DNA of 64,000 nucleotides from Shinisaurus crocodilurus (lineage: Eukaryota; Chordata; Lepidosauria; Squamata; Shinisauridae). The notes below the pieces were generated by a model. It was not told the DNA's origin. It made no database searches and saw nothing but the letters and a program-made list of their open reading frames with translations. How positions within the stretch are numbered: position 1 is the stretch's first letter; each line of letters opens with the position of its first letter. The stretch lies in the NCBI GenBank assembly GCA_021292165.1, contig CM037877.1, forward strand, positions 112,925,289-112,989,288, read 5' to 3'. The position numbers were made by a program, and so were the translations under genes. Below are positions 13,352 through 26,335 of the stretch, one piece after another.

Positions 13352-13472
13352 GATTTCATAGAGTTGGAAGGAGCCTACAAGGCTATCGAGTCCAACCCCC
13401 TGCTCAATGCAGGAAACTAGAGGAGGGGGTCTCCCATCCAAGTAATAACCAGGCCTGACCCTGCATCCTGGA
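13352..13472 (-). repeat. CR1-type LINE 3' fragment
   Basis: Contains catagagttggaaggagcc and gagtccaaccccctgctcaa, the typical CR1 3' region read in reverse, diverged. Confidence 0.75.
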
Positions 13473-14129
13473 TGTAACAAAAACAAGTTGGCTAAAAATC
13501 TTCACAAAATAATCAAAATTTAATCTAAATAAGATTTAAGTCAGATTAATTTTCACTGGGTGAATTATACAGTATTTAAACTTCTGCTATTGAAATCATT
13601 GTGACTTAAAAGAGTGCAGTCCTATGTATGTCTACTCAGAATTTAGTCACACAAAGTCCAGTGGGACTTACTCATTTTGACTGGATTGTGGCCTGCCAGT
13701 TTGAATAAGCTGGAAGTCTAGCCTAAATGAAAAATGTATAATATTTGAAAATATATATGCTAAATTCCTGGGCTTTCCCCCCAGTTTTTTTTTACTCTGT
13801 TGTAAGAACTTGGAGCCAGAGCTTATTAAACAGCAGTAGGAATAGTCTCTTTTATACACACAAAGATTAATTTGGACTAAATTAGTTCAGGGTTGATAAA
13901 TCAACTGGGAGTTGAAAGTGTATGGTACTTTCCCCCCTTGCTCTCTAGGAATAAAATGAGATTGACACATTTTGTTCCTTTCTATCAGGAAGCCTAATAC
14001 CCTTGCCCTAAATGTATTCTATTGATTTTGGTAGTATTTCCAAATGATATAGTTTCAGAGTAGGTAAAGCTAACCTACTTCTCTCATTTTTAGACAACTC
14101 AACTAAGTTTGATTGGGAAGTCATTTATG

Positions 14130-14351
14130 TGTGGCGTAGTGGTGAGAGTGTTGGACTGGGACTTGGGAGATCCGGGTTCTAGTCCCTGCTCAGCCATGAA
14201 ACTCATTGGGTGACTTTGGGCTAGTCACTGACTCTCAGCCTAACCTACCTCACAGGGTTGTTGTGAGGATAAAATGGAGAGGAGGAGGAGGATTATGTAA
14301 GCCGCCTTGGGTTCCTTACAAGAAAAAAGGTGCGGTATCAATATAATAAAA
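14130..14351 (+). repeat. tRNA-derived SINE (ACCTCACAGGG family), copy 3
   Basis: Plus orientation. tgtggcgtagtggtgagag (A box), gggttctagtccctgctc (B box), then taacctacctcacagggttg, and an AT-rich tail ending aatataataaaa. Confidence 0.87.
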
Positions 14352-14784
14352 TGTTGATTTCAGCCAAACTTCTTTTCCCTACAGCCTTGCAAACAGGACG
14401 ACTAAATTAATCCACATAGAATTTTACTAGCCCACCATGAGTGGCCTGAAAGGAGGAAAAACACCTTACTTGGTTGTCTAGAGGGATTTGTAGTTGTCAT
14501 CAAGCAAACAATTGAGTGACTGATGTGTGCTGAGGATTGTGATGTGTGCTGTGCTGAGAATTGCAGCCTTAAGTTGCATTGTGATGAATGCACACTCAAA
14601 ACGCATTCTGTTAAACATAATTGAAATTTTGTCTGACTTATGTCAAATTTCACCCACAACAATCAGGAAGTTAATAGTTTAAATACATGCCATAGCAGTT
14701 ATCCTTTTCTGCTATTTCTCTTAATTATACAGTTAATATAAAATCTAAATACATCTGTCTTAGCAGTTGCTTAAATGTTTATAG

Positions 14785-16559
14785 CAGGGGTCCTCAAACT
14801 TTTTAAACAGGGGGCCAGTTCATTGTCCCTCAGACTGTTGGGGGGCCGAACTAAAGTTATTATAAATTAATAAATTAATAATGAATTAATAATAAATTAT
14901 TAATAAATTAATAATAAATTAATTTACCACCGGTTCAGCTGCCCTCCTACCCTTACCCCTGCAGGAGATGCAGGGCGGCGGGCAGGCAGGAGCCCCGTGC
15001 CCCGCCACCGGCTCAGCCGCCCCTCCTCCCCTTCCCCCCCAGCAGGAGAAAAACGATTATAAAACAGAATCATTTCTTGTTTTATAAAAAGGGGCCAATG
15101 AAGAAAACAAAGTAGCTGTGTCAAGCAAGCAGAGGAAGGCAAATCGGGGGGGGGGGGGGGAGAAAAGAACTTACAATGCAGTTTAGTCCCATCTAGCAGC
15201 AGGAGTAAAAACCTACCTACGTTATTCTCAATTTAGAAATGCTCATTATCGTGATCATGTATTGAAAAACATAGAGCCCCCTGGCAGGAGCAGACATTGC
15301 TGCTCCTGCCACGCGCCTGGCCATAGAGTGGGGATGACAGCAGCCCCTGAAGCCAAGGCAGCTGTCACAGGCGGCGGGGACGGGAGAGGACTCCCCCCCT
15401 CTGCTGCCCCCCCCCCACGATGCCGAGCCCACAGAAGCCCTCCCTGGGAACCTATGGAGGCTGCGTGGAGCAAGGTTAGTGCTCTCGCAAGCCCCCTTGC
15501 ACTGCCGAGCCCGCTGCCGCCCCCCGCCCCCTCTCCTTGTGCCGGGCTTGGCTCTCCCCACCGTCTCCTTTGCCCGGACAAAGAGGAAAAGGTAAGGAGG
15601 GGGCTTGCGGTGCGGTTTTGGCGCCGGCCGGGTGCACGGCCTCGGCGGCAGCACCACAACCAACGCAAGGGGGGGCACGGGAGCACTTACCTTGCTCTGC
15701 ACTGCCTCTGAAGGTTCCCGGGGTGGGGTGGCGAGGGGGCTCTGGGCCCGCAGCAGCCTCTTCCAGCTTGGTGGTGGCGAGACATTTGACAGGAGTGGAA
15801 TCCTCCTCCGCTCCTGTCAAATGTGCTGCAAGGGCCGCCGGGATACGTGGCCTCCGAGCCTCCTCACGCCAGCCAGGGGAGAAATATGGCTGGCGTGATG
15901 AGGCTTGAATGTGTGCCAACAGTCTGAGGGACAATGAGGGCCACCGGCTTAGCCGCCCCTCCTCTCCTCCCCCCCCTCCAGGAGATGCAGGGCAGCGGGC
16001 GGGCAAGCGGCCCGCACCCCACCGCCAGTTCAGCCGCCCCTCCTCCCCTTACCGACGCAGGGCGGCGGGCGGCCGGCCTGCACCCCGCCGTGGCTCAGCC
16101 ATCCCTCCTCTCCTCCCTCCCCTCCAGGAGACGCAGGGCAGCGGGCGGGCAAGCGGCCCACGCCCCGCTGCCGGTTCAGCCACCCTTCCTCCCCTTACCG
16201 ACACAGGGCGGGCGGGCAGGTTGGCTGCCAGCGGCCCGCTGCCTGCTCAGCCTCCCCTTACCGACACAGGGTGGTGGGCGGGCTCAGCCGCAACTCCTCC
16301 CCTTACCCCCCCGCAGGAGACACAGGGTGGCGGGCGGGCAGGCGGCCCGTGCCCTGGAGCTGGTTCAGCCACCCCTTCTCCCTCCCCCCCCAGCAGGCGA
16401 TGCAGGGCAGCGGACGGGCAAGCGGCCCGCGCCCCGCCGCCAGTTCAGCCGCCCCTCCTCCCCTTACCGACACAGGAAGCCTTTAGATTGGCCGCTGGGC
16501 CGGATGAAACGACCCGGTGGGCCAGATGTGTCCCGCGGGCCTTAGTTTGAGGACCCCTG
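14785..16559. mobile_element. Non-autonomous hAT element 1 with CpG-rich tandem cargo
   Basis: The ends CAGGGGTCCTCAAACT / AGTTTGAGGACCCCTG are perfect inverted repeats. Both sides carry the identical 8-bp duplication GTTTATAG (14777-14784 and 16560-16567), diagnostic of hAT. Inside are a TAATAAAT-rich stretch (14850-14925), GC-rich tandem units near 14930-15045 and 15940-16480 (spacing about 80 bp, with cagccgcccctcctcccctt and gcagggcggcgggcgg), and a unique CpG-rich block in between. No transposase frame is seen. Confidence 0.93.
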
Positions 16560-16822
16560 GTTTATAGTGTTTTACCCTTCTGAGAAACAGAAATGTTTAC
16601 TACATAATTTCTGTGTTTTATCATCCAGTCATATATGCATCCTCTTTAATCAGAAAAAGTTTAGTCCTCTGTAATCTGCTGGTTCCCAAATGTGCCATGG
16701 CATGCAGGTACATGTAGTCAGCCTTGAGTTCACAAGCCCTTCTCTACTGCTCATAGAGCCTCTAGTGTGAATTTGAGCCTATGCACTTAAATGCTTGTGT
16801 GAATAGGTGCCATTCACTTATA

Positions 16823-17000
16823 GATCATAGAATAGTAGAGTTGGAAGGGGCCTGTAAGGCCATCGAGTCCAACCCCGTGCTCAATGCAGGAGAACAGATG
16901 TGGGCAGCCCAGGCAGTCACCCATCCAAGCACTGACCCGGCTCATACTTGCTTAGCTTCAGCATGTGGCCTCATCATGTGTATGAAACTTCTGGGTGATG
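16823..17000 (-). repeat. CR1-type LINE 3' fragment
   Basis: atcatagaatagtagagttg, then ggaaggggcc and gagtccaaccc...ctcaatgcagga: a CR1 3' end in reverse orientation. Confidence 0.8.
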
Positions 17001-17204
17001 TTGTGTAGGGTCATGGATTTCGATGCCAGCAGTATACTGATGATGCCCGCTTCAGTCTTTCTATTTCACCTGCCCCAGGTCAGGCAGTCTCTGCTTTCTC
17101 ACTGTCTGGCCATGGTTAAAGACTTAATGCGGAGAACACAACTGAAATGAAGACTTTGGCACTGTAACTCTGTACTTGTCTCTTCTCTCCCCCACTCCCT
17201 AGTT

Positions 17205-17352
17205 GATGAGCAACATGACCGGGAGGGTACTATTGCACTCGTGTTCTACTTGTGGATTCCCCACAGGCAGCTGGTTGGCCACTGTGTGAACATAATGCTG
17301 GATGAGGTGGATCCTTGGTCTGATCCAGCATGGCTCTTCTTATCTTCCCCAT
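17205..17352 (+). repeat. Interspersed repeat tail (TCTGATCCAGCATGGCTCTTCT type)
   Basis: Contains ggttggccactgtgtgaaca and tctgatccagcatggctctt, a motif pair I recognise as repetitive in sauropsid genomes. Class (LINE or SINE tail) uncertain. Confidence 0.55.
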
Positions 17353-18850
17353 TTTAACATGAATTCAGAGTTTGTTTCAGCCATTGGCTGCAAAAATAAA
17401 TCCAGAAAGGACTGAAGTAATGATTACTGGCAGGCCTTGTGATTTTGAGGAGAAGACTCCCTTCACTGAAAAGGTTCAATCCCCTCTGGTCACTTGGGCT
17501 TGTATCTTTGGGGGGTTCCTGATCTCATTGCTGAGCCTGGAATTCCATGTTGTGATGGCCAGGAATACTTTCTACCAGATCCGCTTGATGAAAAGGCTCA
17601 GATGCCAGTCTAGCCACTGTTGTTCACGCCTTTGTAACTTTGGTAATGTGCTGCATTTGACAGTTTGGAGGCTTCAGCTGGTGTAAAACATGAGCTTGCC
17701 TTCGGAAGGCAGTGGGTTGTCAATACATGTTTCTTCTTGTTTTTATTCTCATTTATCACTGAAGGTCTTTCAGATCACTGCCTGGAGAACTTAACTTATT
17801 TTCTGTCTCAAAAAAATGAAATTCAGGTAAAATACAGAGCTTAAAAAAAGGCAAGAATGACACAGATTTTTCTCTTCCTGTTCCAATTTGAAAGCTGCCA
17901 ATTGGATGTTGGACCATGATGCAGGTGGGGAGATACTTGGAACCCTTGGGTAAAATCTTCCTCACTTTTTTCAATATGCAAGTTGATCTTGGAGGATTCT
18001 TTGTAAGATTTTCCGACTTCTGAGTTTGGCTGCTCCTGAGGTTTTCACTAAGTCTCATTTAATCCAGGGGCTTTTCCCTGTGAAGTTGTAATTCTGTCCT
18101 AATGGCATTGTTCCCATAGAAATGTTAGTGCCACATATTCAGTATTGCGACTTTACTTAAAGCTGAAATGTTAAAAGTTGTAGGGAAAGAGCTTTTGAAT
18201 ATTTACTACTATAATTAAATTTAGCTACGTTTTAACTGGATTAAGTTTGATTTATGACATCCTAAAAACTCTTGCAGTGAGTTTCTAGTGTGTGTTAGCA
18301 TCCCAGCCAAACTCACAGACTAGATGAAATGTTGAAATTGTTTTTTAAAAAATCGTTAATTTCTATGGGAGTGCTGAATTTAGGGATATTATTTGCAATG
18401 AGGATAAAACCTTCCTTCTATCTGTGACCCTGGGTGCACTGGCCTTCACCCACAGGAACCCCGACAGGGGAGCACTGTGTTGCCTCCTGAAGGCAGTTGC
18501 AAAGGATAGGTAATATGATTTTGACACTCTTCTCTCCCCGCCCCCTCAGCAAATTCAGAAGCTGAGATTGGGCAAGGTGGAGCTGCTGCTGCTCTGTTCA
18601 ATGCTGCTGCTTCCTTCCTGTCTCTCAGTTCCTGCTTCTCATCCTGCCCTAGTCTCTGACCATTGCTTTCCTTCTACAGCCTAGCCCAACCCCATTACTA
18701 CATTTTTTTCTTCTAAAGTTTTGTTTTGTACTATTCTTTATATAATGTATATCAGTTATTATAATACTTAAAACAATTAAACAAGTGAATAGATGCTATC
18801 TTACCATTTGTTTGATGAAGTTGATATCAATTTTCATACTAATTTACAAT

Positions 18851-19090
18851 TTATTTATTTATTTATTATATTTATACCCCGCCTTTTTTCCTGCAAGGAA
18901 CCCAAGGCGGCTTACATAATCCTCCTCCTCCTTTCCATTTTATCCTCACAACAACCCTGTGAGGTAGGTTAGGCTGAGAGTCAGTGACTGGCCCAAAGTC
19001 ACCCTGTGAGTTTCATGGCTGAGCGGGGACTAAACCTGGATCTCCGGAGTCCCAGTCTAACACTCTCACCACTACGCCACACTGGCTCTC
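18851..19090 (-). repeat. tRNA-derived SINE (ACCTCACAGGG family), copy 4
   Basis: Reverse copy: ATTT tail, taccccgccttttttcctgc, ccctgtgaggtaggttaggc, head ending cactacgccacactggctct. Confidence 0.87.
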
Positions 19091-20250
19091 AATTACCAAT
19101 TACTCTCAATTACCAATAGGTTCAGAAGAGTTGATTTTCTGATGGAGCTCTCCCATTTTGGCTTAATCAGAAGGATGTCGGCTACAAAATTAAAATGCTG
19201 AACCTTCTCTCTACAAACTGTGCCAAGCTGAAGGTTGATCTGCCCTACCATTTATATATAAGACCTCTCCAAAATTGCTTTATTTCAGTAGTTTAGATTT
19301 GTTTACTCTTAGTTTTGTGTACTTTTGTTTACTTAATATTGTTCTTATTTTATATAGTTCTTCGAAAATAACTCTGAATTCTGGGTTCTCAGAGTGAGGC
19401 CCTGTGTAGATATGACACAAGTGACTTCCTAACTGTGTTTAGGAGCCTTCTGCACTCATGCACTCCGTTCCCTCTCCTCCCATGCGCAAATTCGCCCTTC
19501 AGCTTCTTCTTAGTGTTAACTATGGTGCGGCATTACATCGGAACAGGAGCTAACTGTGGTTAGCTTTTTAATCGTGGTTTGAAAATGGGCTTCGAGACTG
19601 ATTTACAAATCCTGGTTAAAGTTGTTGCTTTAGATGTAACACTAATGAAGGGAAGTGGGTGAATGGGTGGATGTGAGTTGCCTTCTCCCAGTCTCTAGCC
19701 TGATTAGGAGATGGCTAGTAAAATGTCTGGGCTTGTAAGGCAGGCCTCTCTAAAAACATTCAAGCAGTTGCTAGTGGAAATAAGTTCTCCTGCCTCCCTC
19801 CCCATTTAGCCAGGCATTTATGAATACCTAGAATGGGCTGGGAGCAAAGTATGGGTCAGATTTCTCTTGTTTTCCCTTCTTTGGGTCCTAGTATCCCAAC
19901 TGTAATCCAGATGACTCTCTGCTTCCTCATACCATACTTGTTGACTGATGGTCTTGGAGGCTGATGGAGTTCTTCCTTGTAGTCATTCTGTTAGGGTGGC
20001 CCTGAGCGCTGCCATCTGAAGTCTGTTTGTTTTGTCTAAGCTACACCTGGGAGGGCTGAGGCTGGCTGTTCCCAGACATTGGGAGACTCCGTAGCAGAAT
20101 GTTTTTGAAGAATCCTGTTCTAATTTTGAAATGTTGGTCAGTCATGCAGTTAGTCAGTCCAGATGATTAATAAATCCCTTCTGGGATTGTAGCTTTTTAG
20201 GCCCATTGCTCCATCTTCCTTGTGTGACACACAACAAAGGAAACGGACTT

Positions 20251-20447
20251 AGGTATACCAGGTCTGACTATTTGTCCATCTAGCCCAGTATTGTCAACAC
20301 TGTCTGATAGCAACTCTCCAGGGTCTCGTTGGGAGGTCTTTCCCATCACCTGCTCCCTGATCCATTTAATGGGAAATGGTAGGGATTGAACCTGGAATGT
20401 TCTGTGTGCAAAGCTGGTGTTCTACCGCTGAGCTACAGCCGCTCCCC
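20251..20447 (-). repeat. tRNA-Ala-like SINE, copy 1
   Basis: Reverse copy. The right end reads ttctaccgctgagctacagc, the complement of a tRNA-like GCTCAGCGGTAGA A box. gggattgaacctgga is the B-box complement. The left part carries catctagcccagtattgtc. Confidence 0.75.
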
Positions 20448-21454
20448 AAGTAGGAGCAAGTGCGCAACTGTGGGAGAAGTGGCTGGTACATTTTTGGTAC
20501 TCTGCTGCAAGGCCTGTCTAAGTAATTACAATGGTAGTTACTTGAGAGCCAGTTTCAGATTTCTTAATCTTGAGCAAAAGGCTTGTGTGGCAATGCTTCC
20601 TATTTGGACAGCTTCAAGAAATTTAAGATATTGTCAGCTTCCTCTTCAGTTTGGTTTTGGGGTTTCTTTATACTTGATTCACTGGTAGCTTAGTTTGGAG
20701 TAAGCAAGTTTAGCTTTGTCTGGAGAAACCTGTGTTGTTGTTGTTATTATCTTTGAACATATCTTCACATTTCCCCATTTATTTCTTGGTCCCTGTGACA
20801 AGGCTTGCCTTACTGCTTCCAGAGTTTCTGGGACTGCAGTTGGTGAACTAGCTCCAAATTGGGGCTTTATTCATAATTTGTGTGTTGGTTTGGCAGATAG
20901 GTAGGTGAGACTAAATGTAATTGAACCTGGAATGTTCTGAGTGCAAAAAGATGCAAACCCTTAAACTGGCAGGCCTTGAATAGAGCCAAGGAGAGTGGCT
21001 TGGTTTAATGGGATTCTCCCCCCCTTCCTCTGAGAGATTTGCCCTGGTGCAGAGTGTTTTGGATGTGTTCTGGAATCTCCTTAGCAATATTTGTAGTGTA
21101 ACGTCTGTTCTGCTAATATTTGTATTGTATGTAGTGCCATGAGTTTACATGGTGCTTTACTCTTGAAGCTCATATAGCCCAAATTTGGAGTGTGTATGTT
21201 GGGAGATGGAGCAAAAAGAGTGGAGGGAAAAGGAGATGGCGATGAATGCAAACCAAGTGCAGTTACAAGTACCGGTACTTGGGCTTTATCTCCCTGGGGA
21301 TTAGGGCTAAGGTTTCACAGAAGAGGGGAGTTTGGAGAAGGCAGGAGTGGGAGGGGAGGAGGCATCATGCTGATGTAACTTCCAGGACTGAGTTCTGAGC
21401 ATTAGAAGCAAAGGAGAATGCGCAGAGTTCTTACAGGATAATATACTCTTTTAT

Positions 21455-21570
21455 ACATTAATTTATTTAAAACATTTATATCTTGTCCTTCATCCGGAAA
21501 GGCTCCAAGAGAGGCTTATAGATCAATAAAAACAAGGCAGTACCTGTCGTCTTACAATCTAAAAACATTA
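21455..21570 (-). repeat. Degenerate retroelement tail
   Basis: atttatttaaaacatttatatcttgtcctt, then ccggaaaggctccaagagaggct and cttacaatct, resembles a SINE/LINE 3' end in reverse. Weakly supported. Confidence 0.4.
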
Positions 21571-22505
21571 AACATGTCACTTTCCTTCTTTTTGAATCTT
21601 ATATGAAATATGGTGATAGGAGGTTTCATTAGCACTAAACTTTGAAAAAAGACTTTGTTCAAATGCAGTGGGTTGTCTGGTAAGCAGCATAAGGACCCCT
21701 AACAGTCAGTAGCTTTGCCTTGAAGAAACTACCCTAAGTCAGAGGATGCAACCTTTGGCTCTTCCACCCTTATGCATGCTTAAATCACATTGACCCCAAG
21801 CTGATTTTGTGTGCTGGTGCCTATGTTGTCCTCCTTCCCCCCACATCATCTCCTTACCTTCATTGGACTTGCAATGAAGAAAGCAAGCACCCTATTATGC
21901 AAGAGCTGTTACCCCCAAACAGTTGTTTAACCTAAAGCCTTTTATTTATTATTGGGGCTTTAAGAAATTAAACCAGACCAGCAGTGCCAAGAGTGAAAAA
22001 GTGCAGCTAACACTAGTTAATGTGCTGATAGTGTTGGCAATGTTTGATTTCAAAACTTCAAAAAAGTCATTGGGTAGAACAAAAGAGTTAAAACAGCAGT
22101 TAATATTCCAGGAGGTCTGAGGTAAGGACTTAAAATATTGTGAACCACTTTGGTGCCTCCCTTTTTGCCTCCATTTAATAGAACAGAGACATTTTGGAGA
22201 TACTTTGAAAACTACCGTAGATAGTTTAGCCCATTTTATTATTTGGTGCTCTTGTGTTTTTGTGTAATTGGCTTTGATTCTTATTACCGTAAATTATTAC
22301 TGCTGTTGGTACTATCTCTTAGAATTTGTGATGCATGTTAACTAAGCAACTCTGGGAAGCAATCTTGGCTGAGAGTGGTATAGATATACTAAGTAATGAA
22401 AAACTTTTTCTTTGGTTCTGAGGTGGCAGTCATGATGTACGGTATACCTGCTGAGCATACACCTGCCTTCTAGCATGGAGCCATGTGGGAAGAGTGCATA
22501 TTAGT

Positions 22506-22860
22506 TCACTCGTAACACCAGACCATGGTCTGTGCTAAACTAGTTTACTATCCAGATGTACAGACAAACTGTGGCTAGTGCCGTTTCCCTCTTCCTCTGC
22601 CTTCCCTGAGAATCCCTGGATGTTGTCTCCAAACAGTGGTCACTAAAGGCAGGGCAACATCCCAAGCCATGATTTGCTTATTTGGGTGTAATGCTAAACC
22701 ACAGCTTGCCCAAACGGTGATTTGCAAGCAAACCTCAAAACATGTTTTCAGATATTGGTTTGGTGGCTGATCACAAGCAATGATTTGTCCGATGATGTTA
22801 GACTGGACATCACACCACGGTTTGACTTTATGTCTGAACCATCTTAGTGTGAGAGGCGTC
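22506..22860. repeat. Degenerate inverted-repeat DNA element
   Basis: Recurrent short words around ccatgatttg, aaaccacagcttg, caccacggtttg and their complements (ccatggtctg, aaactgtggc) suggest an old MITE or nested pair. Ends not defined. Confidence 0.35.
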
Positions 22861-24813
22861 CCACAACTCCCATTTCCGCATTGCTCTGCCTATGCTGTCT
22901 TTTTCTCGTTCTGGTCTTCTGTTATCTTGTTACTGTAGCTCCACAGATCTATGAAGGGGAGCTATGAAGTTCACTCATGCTGTGGTCTCATGGGGTTGAA
23001 TCTAATGGGGATATTCTGCTGATAGTAGCAGTTCTGTTAGCAGAACCGGAAGGGGTGAGGTGGTGATTTCCCCTCCCCCACAAAATGTGCTTCACAGGGC
23101 TTCCCAGATTTTTGGGTGGCATAGAGGGCTGCAGCGGGGTAGGATATACTGAGAAAGTCCTGTTGCTTAAATCTCTCCCATTGAAATAACTGGGACTCTT
23201 TTAAAAACTTTGGCTGGATTGTGTTTGTGGAAATTTAAAATGCCTGTTACATAGGCAAGTGGAACTAACTGATCTTGCAGTGAAAGAATAAATAGCATAT
23301 AGAAATTGGGGGAATCTTGACACAGTTGAAACTCTTTGTCTTTCCTTCTTTGTACTCTCTCTTTCTCTGCATCACATGTCTGTAGTATACCTCCCAAAAA
23401 GATACCTTTGAAAATAATATATATTTGTCGGAAAAAAAATAATGGTCATTACATTATCATAGTTGCTGATGGCTATTTACATAGTGTTCTCAGCCCTCCA
23501 CCCAAGGGAGGTAAACCTCAAGGTGCTTACAATTTAAAGTTGGCAGTAGAGATGGCAATAGAAGGATGGGGGCAGACAAGGGTACATGAACAATTGCAAT
23601 TAGGCTTAGTTAGGCTGGAGACCACAGTACTGGTGTGCGTACTCCAGGCTTTAATGTAAAAAAAAAAAGTAAAGTGTAGACTAGGTTTTAAATCTCAGTG
23701 CAGCAAGAAAATATTGCCTTTTTTGTCACAGAAACGAAGAGTAAATTGTTGAAAATTATAAGAGGGATTTTTTTAAAAAAAACAGAGAATGGAAGTAATG
23801 TTACATTGGTCTTTAATTTTACCCCCGTTGCCAAGTTTGTTGACAAGTGTCTTTCTAATACAATAAAGCTTTATCAGCAGGAAACCTAGGAAACTTAGAA
23901 CTATTTTCTTACTGGATTTTAAATATAAACTCTATGGACTTAGAAGTATCTTCAGTTGATATATGGAGCACTTGATAGCTAAACAAGGCACCAAAGTAGA
24001 TGTTTAATTAGAAATAATAATCACAAATGCCTCCTAATGCGACATACTATGGACAAAAAAGAATTACTCTGCTTCATCGCCCACTTTGTCTCACCATTCT
24101 CCAAATGCAGAAACTTAACCTAGATGGTTGCCTGCAACAGTGAACAATAGTAGGCTATTTGTAATAGCCTACCTGTTAAAGGGATATATAATGCAGAAAA
24201 ATGATGCTTTATGAGAGAATGTAATGTTACTTTCAGACTTCCAAGCTGAATATTAAGATTATCACTTTTCAGGTAATATAGGGTATTTAAAGCCAATCTT
24301 GCAAACATAATGGAGGTTTTTAGCAGCAGCATGTTTCCAGATGTCATCAAATGCTTCCATACATAAATGTTTCATATCCCACTTATCAGTACACAGGTTG
24401 TAGCAGCACTACCAGAGTACCAGAAGTGGCTCTAAACCCCACAAAGTTCCCACTACATTTGTACCTGCCCGTCATGCCCCCCTCTTGCCAAATTCCACTT
24501 GAAATTTAATTCATTTTAGACCCTGTTGTGCAGTGACTGAAAGCAAAGTGGTTACATCTGATCCCTGGATTCCCTGCATATTCCATTCCTACTGTCAGCT
24601 GTTTTTCATCCACTCTTTGCCTTTCCTCATTCTACATAGTCTGGGCTTGGAATGTTGATATTTAAATACAACCCGTGTTGGAAACACCCTGCTAAAATGT
24701 TTGTATTTGTGAATTGCTGCTTAGGGTAGGAACCTTCCTGAGAAAGCTGCTTAGGAAGCAGATCATCCTTGCCCATGTCAACAGTGTCAGGCTCACAACC
24801 TATTAATCTAAAT

Positions 24814-25184
24814 CAGTCATGGGGAGCCTCTGGCCTGTGGGCCAAATATGGCCCATGAAAGGTTTGCCATCCGGCCCACCAGTTTGTTCCCCGGGCTCTA
24901 TTCCCTTTCTTCAGGCAGGAAAAGCTCTTATCTCCAATCACCACCTGATCAGAGATAAGAACTTTCCCCTGCCATTCTGTGAGATGGGAGCCTTTCTCAG
25001 CACAGCAGGGAAAGGCAGCAAATTTCTTAAGGAAGAAGATTGCTCTCTCTCTCCTTGGACAGTTCCTTGCCTGCCTGGACTACACCATGTAGCCCCCAGA
25101 AAGGCAATGAACTGCCAATGGGAGAAGAGAGTGATCTTTTTCTCCATGAGCAGTTTGCTGCTGTTCCATGTAGGATGTGTGAAT

Positions 25185-25220
<36 letters not shown>

Positions 25221-25319
25221 GTGTGTGTGCTCGTGCATGCCAGCAGTTGGAGTGGTCTTGCCCGCTTTGGGCTGTGGCCCTCAATGTACTTGGCCACAAA
25301 ATGTTCCTCACCCCTACTG
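24814..25319. mobile_element. hAT-like element with internal (TG)n
   Basis: It begins CAGTCATGGGGAGCCTCTGG and ends TTCCTCACCCCTACTG, imperfect inverted repeats of the CAGNNGT...CTG hAT type. (TG)n at 25189-25217 is internal. No clear 8-bp duplication is visible, so the ends are approximate. Confidence 0.5.
25189..25217. repeat. (TG)n microsatellite
   Basis: About 14 TG units. Confidence 0.97.
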
Positions 25320-25640
25320 TAAAGGAAGGGTCGTCTTACAGGCACACCTGAGGCACGGGATGGCACAAAAACAGAAGGGGGAAGCAGAGGCCCTTGACTA
25401 TTCTCCCCACCACTTTGTCAAGCAGATCAGCCAAGAGCTAGTACAGTAATGGATTGCAGACAGTAATTGTAGATTAACTGCTGTCTTAGAATAACAGTGT
25501 GCGGAAGATGTCTGCAACCATTATTACAGCCAAAAAATATTTTTAAGCGAAAGCTGGGATTGTTGCTATTTGTGGTGTGCCAGGTAGAACTTTTCCTGGT
25601 CTTCATCAACTTGCTGGCTTTGTGTATTGAATCTATGCCC

Positions 25641-25824
25641 GCATGAAGCTGCCTTTATTCTGAGTCAAACCACTGGGCCATCGAGTCCAGTATTGTTTAC
25701 TCTGGCTGGCTGTGGCTTGTGGGTCTTTCACAACCTTGCTCCCTGAGATGCTTTTAACTGGAGGTGCTGGGGACCTTCTGCATACAAAGTATGTGTGCTT
25801 TTGTACCATGAAGCCATGGCCCCT
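25641..25824 (-). repeat. tRNA-Ala-like SINE, copy 2 (diverged)
   Basis: gcatgaagctgcctttattc and gagtcaaaccactgggccat are the tail in reverse; the head region ends near ccatgaagccatggcccctt. Confidence 0.6.
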
Positions 25825-25975
25825 TCACAAACTGGCCCCAGCATGGAGGAAGCTGGGATTTGTTCCCACAAAGAGCTTGAAAACAGTTATAGCAATTAAA
25901 CCACTGTGCTATAGCAGCTGGTGATATGAAACAGGATTACTATTGAGATTTGATCTGAGATTACTGAATTCACAG

Positions 25976-26058
25976 TGCAGCCCTATGCAAGTCTACTTAG
26001 AAGTACGCCCATTAAGTTCAATAGTATTTACTCCCAGGTAAGTGTGTGTAGTATTGCA
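25976..26058. mobile_element. Short MITE, TGCARYCCTATG family, copy 1
   Basis: tgcagccctatgcaagtcta at the left, gtattgca at the right, with ttactcccaggtaagtgtgt between. It is the same structure as 37831-37912. Confidence 0.6.
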
Positions 26059-26131
26059 GCCTCTGAGTCCAAAATGCTTAACTATTACACCATGAATTAA
26101 ACCTTATGCATGAACTTTTGTTGCTTAAGTA

Positions 26132-26335
26132 ATACATTACATTTGTATCCTGCCTTCTGTAAGCATCTCAGGAGGTGATCATGAGGTTTCACTCATTTTA
26201 ACCTCTCAAAAACCCTGCGAGGTTACTAAGACTGGGAGATAGTGGTAGGGCAAGAGCCAAAGTTACCTAGTGAGCTTCATGTTGTGCCAAGTCCAAGTAC
26301 AGCACTTCATCCACTACTTTACCATACTGGCATTT
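26132..26335 (-). repeat. Old SINE or LINE relic
   Basis: tgtatcctgccttctgtaag, ctctcaaaaaccctgcgagg and cctagtgagcttcatg parallel the layout of the ACCTCACAGGG SINE in reverse, at high divergence. Confidence 0.4.

Larger units (their letters stand above)
10647..14129. other. No gene seen
   Basis: Contains the nested inverted-repeat element near 11.7-12.6 kb and a CR1 scrap at 13352; otherwise nothing recognisable. Confidence 0.6.

Noticed and set aside
15217..16550. Long overlapping open frames on both strands (up to 213 codons) as genes
   Set aside because: They lie wholly inside hAT element 1, in GC-rich tandem repeats with few stop codons; the translations are repetitive Pro/Arg/Gly/Ala and all frames are similarly open.
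24819..25322. 167-codon frame as a gene
   Set aside because: It spans an internal (TG)n tract within a hAT-like element and has no protein-like features.
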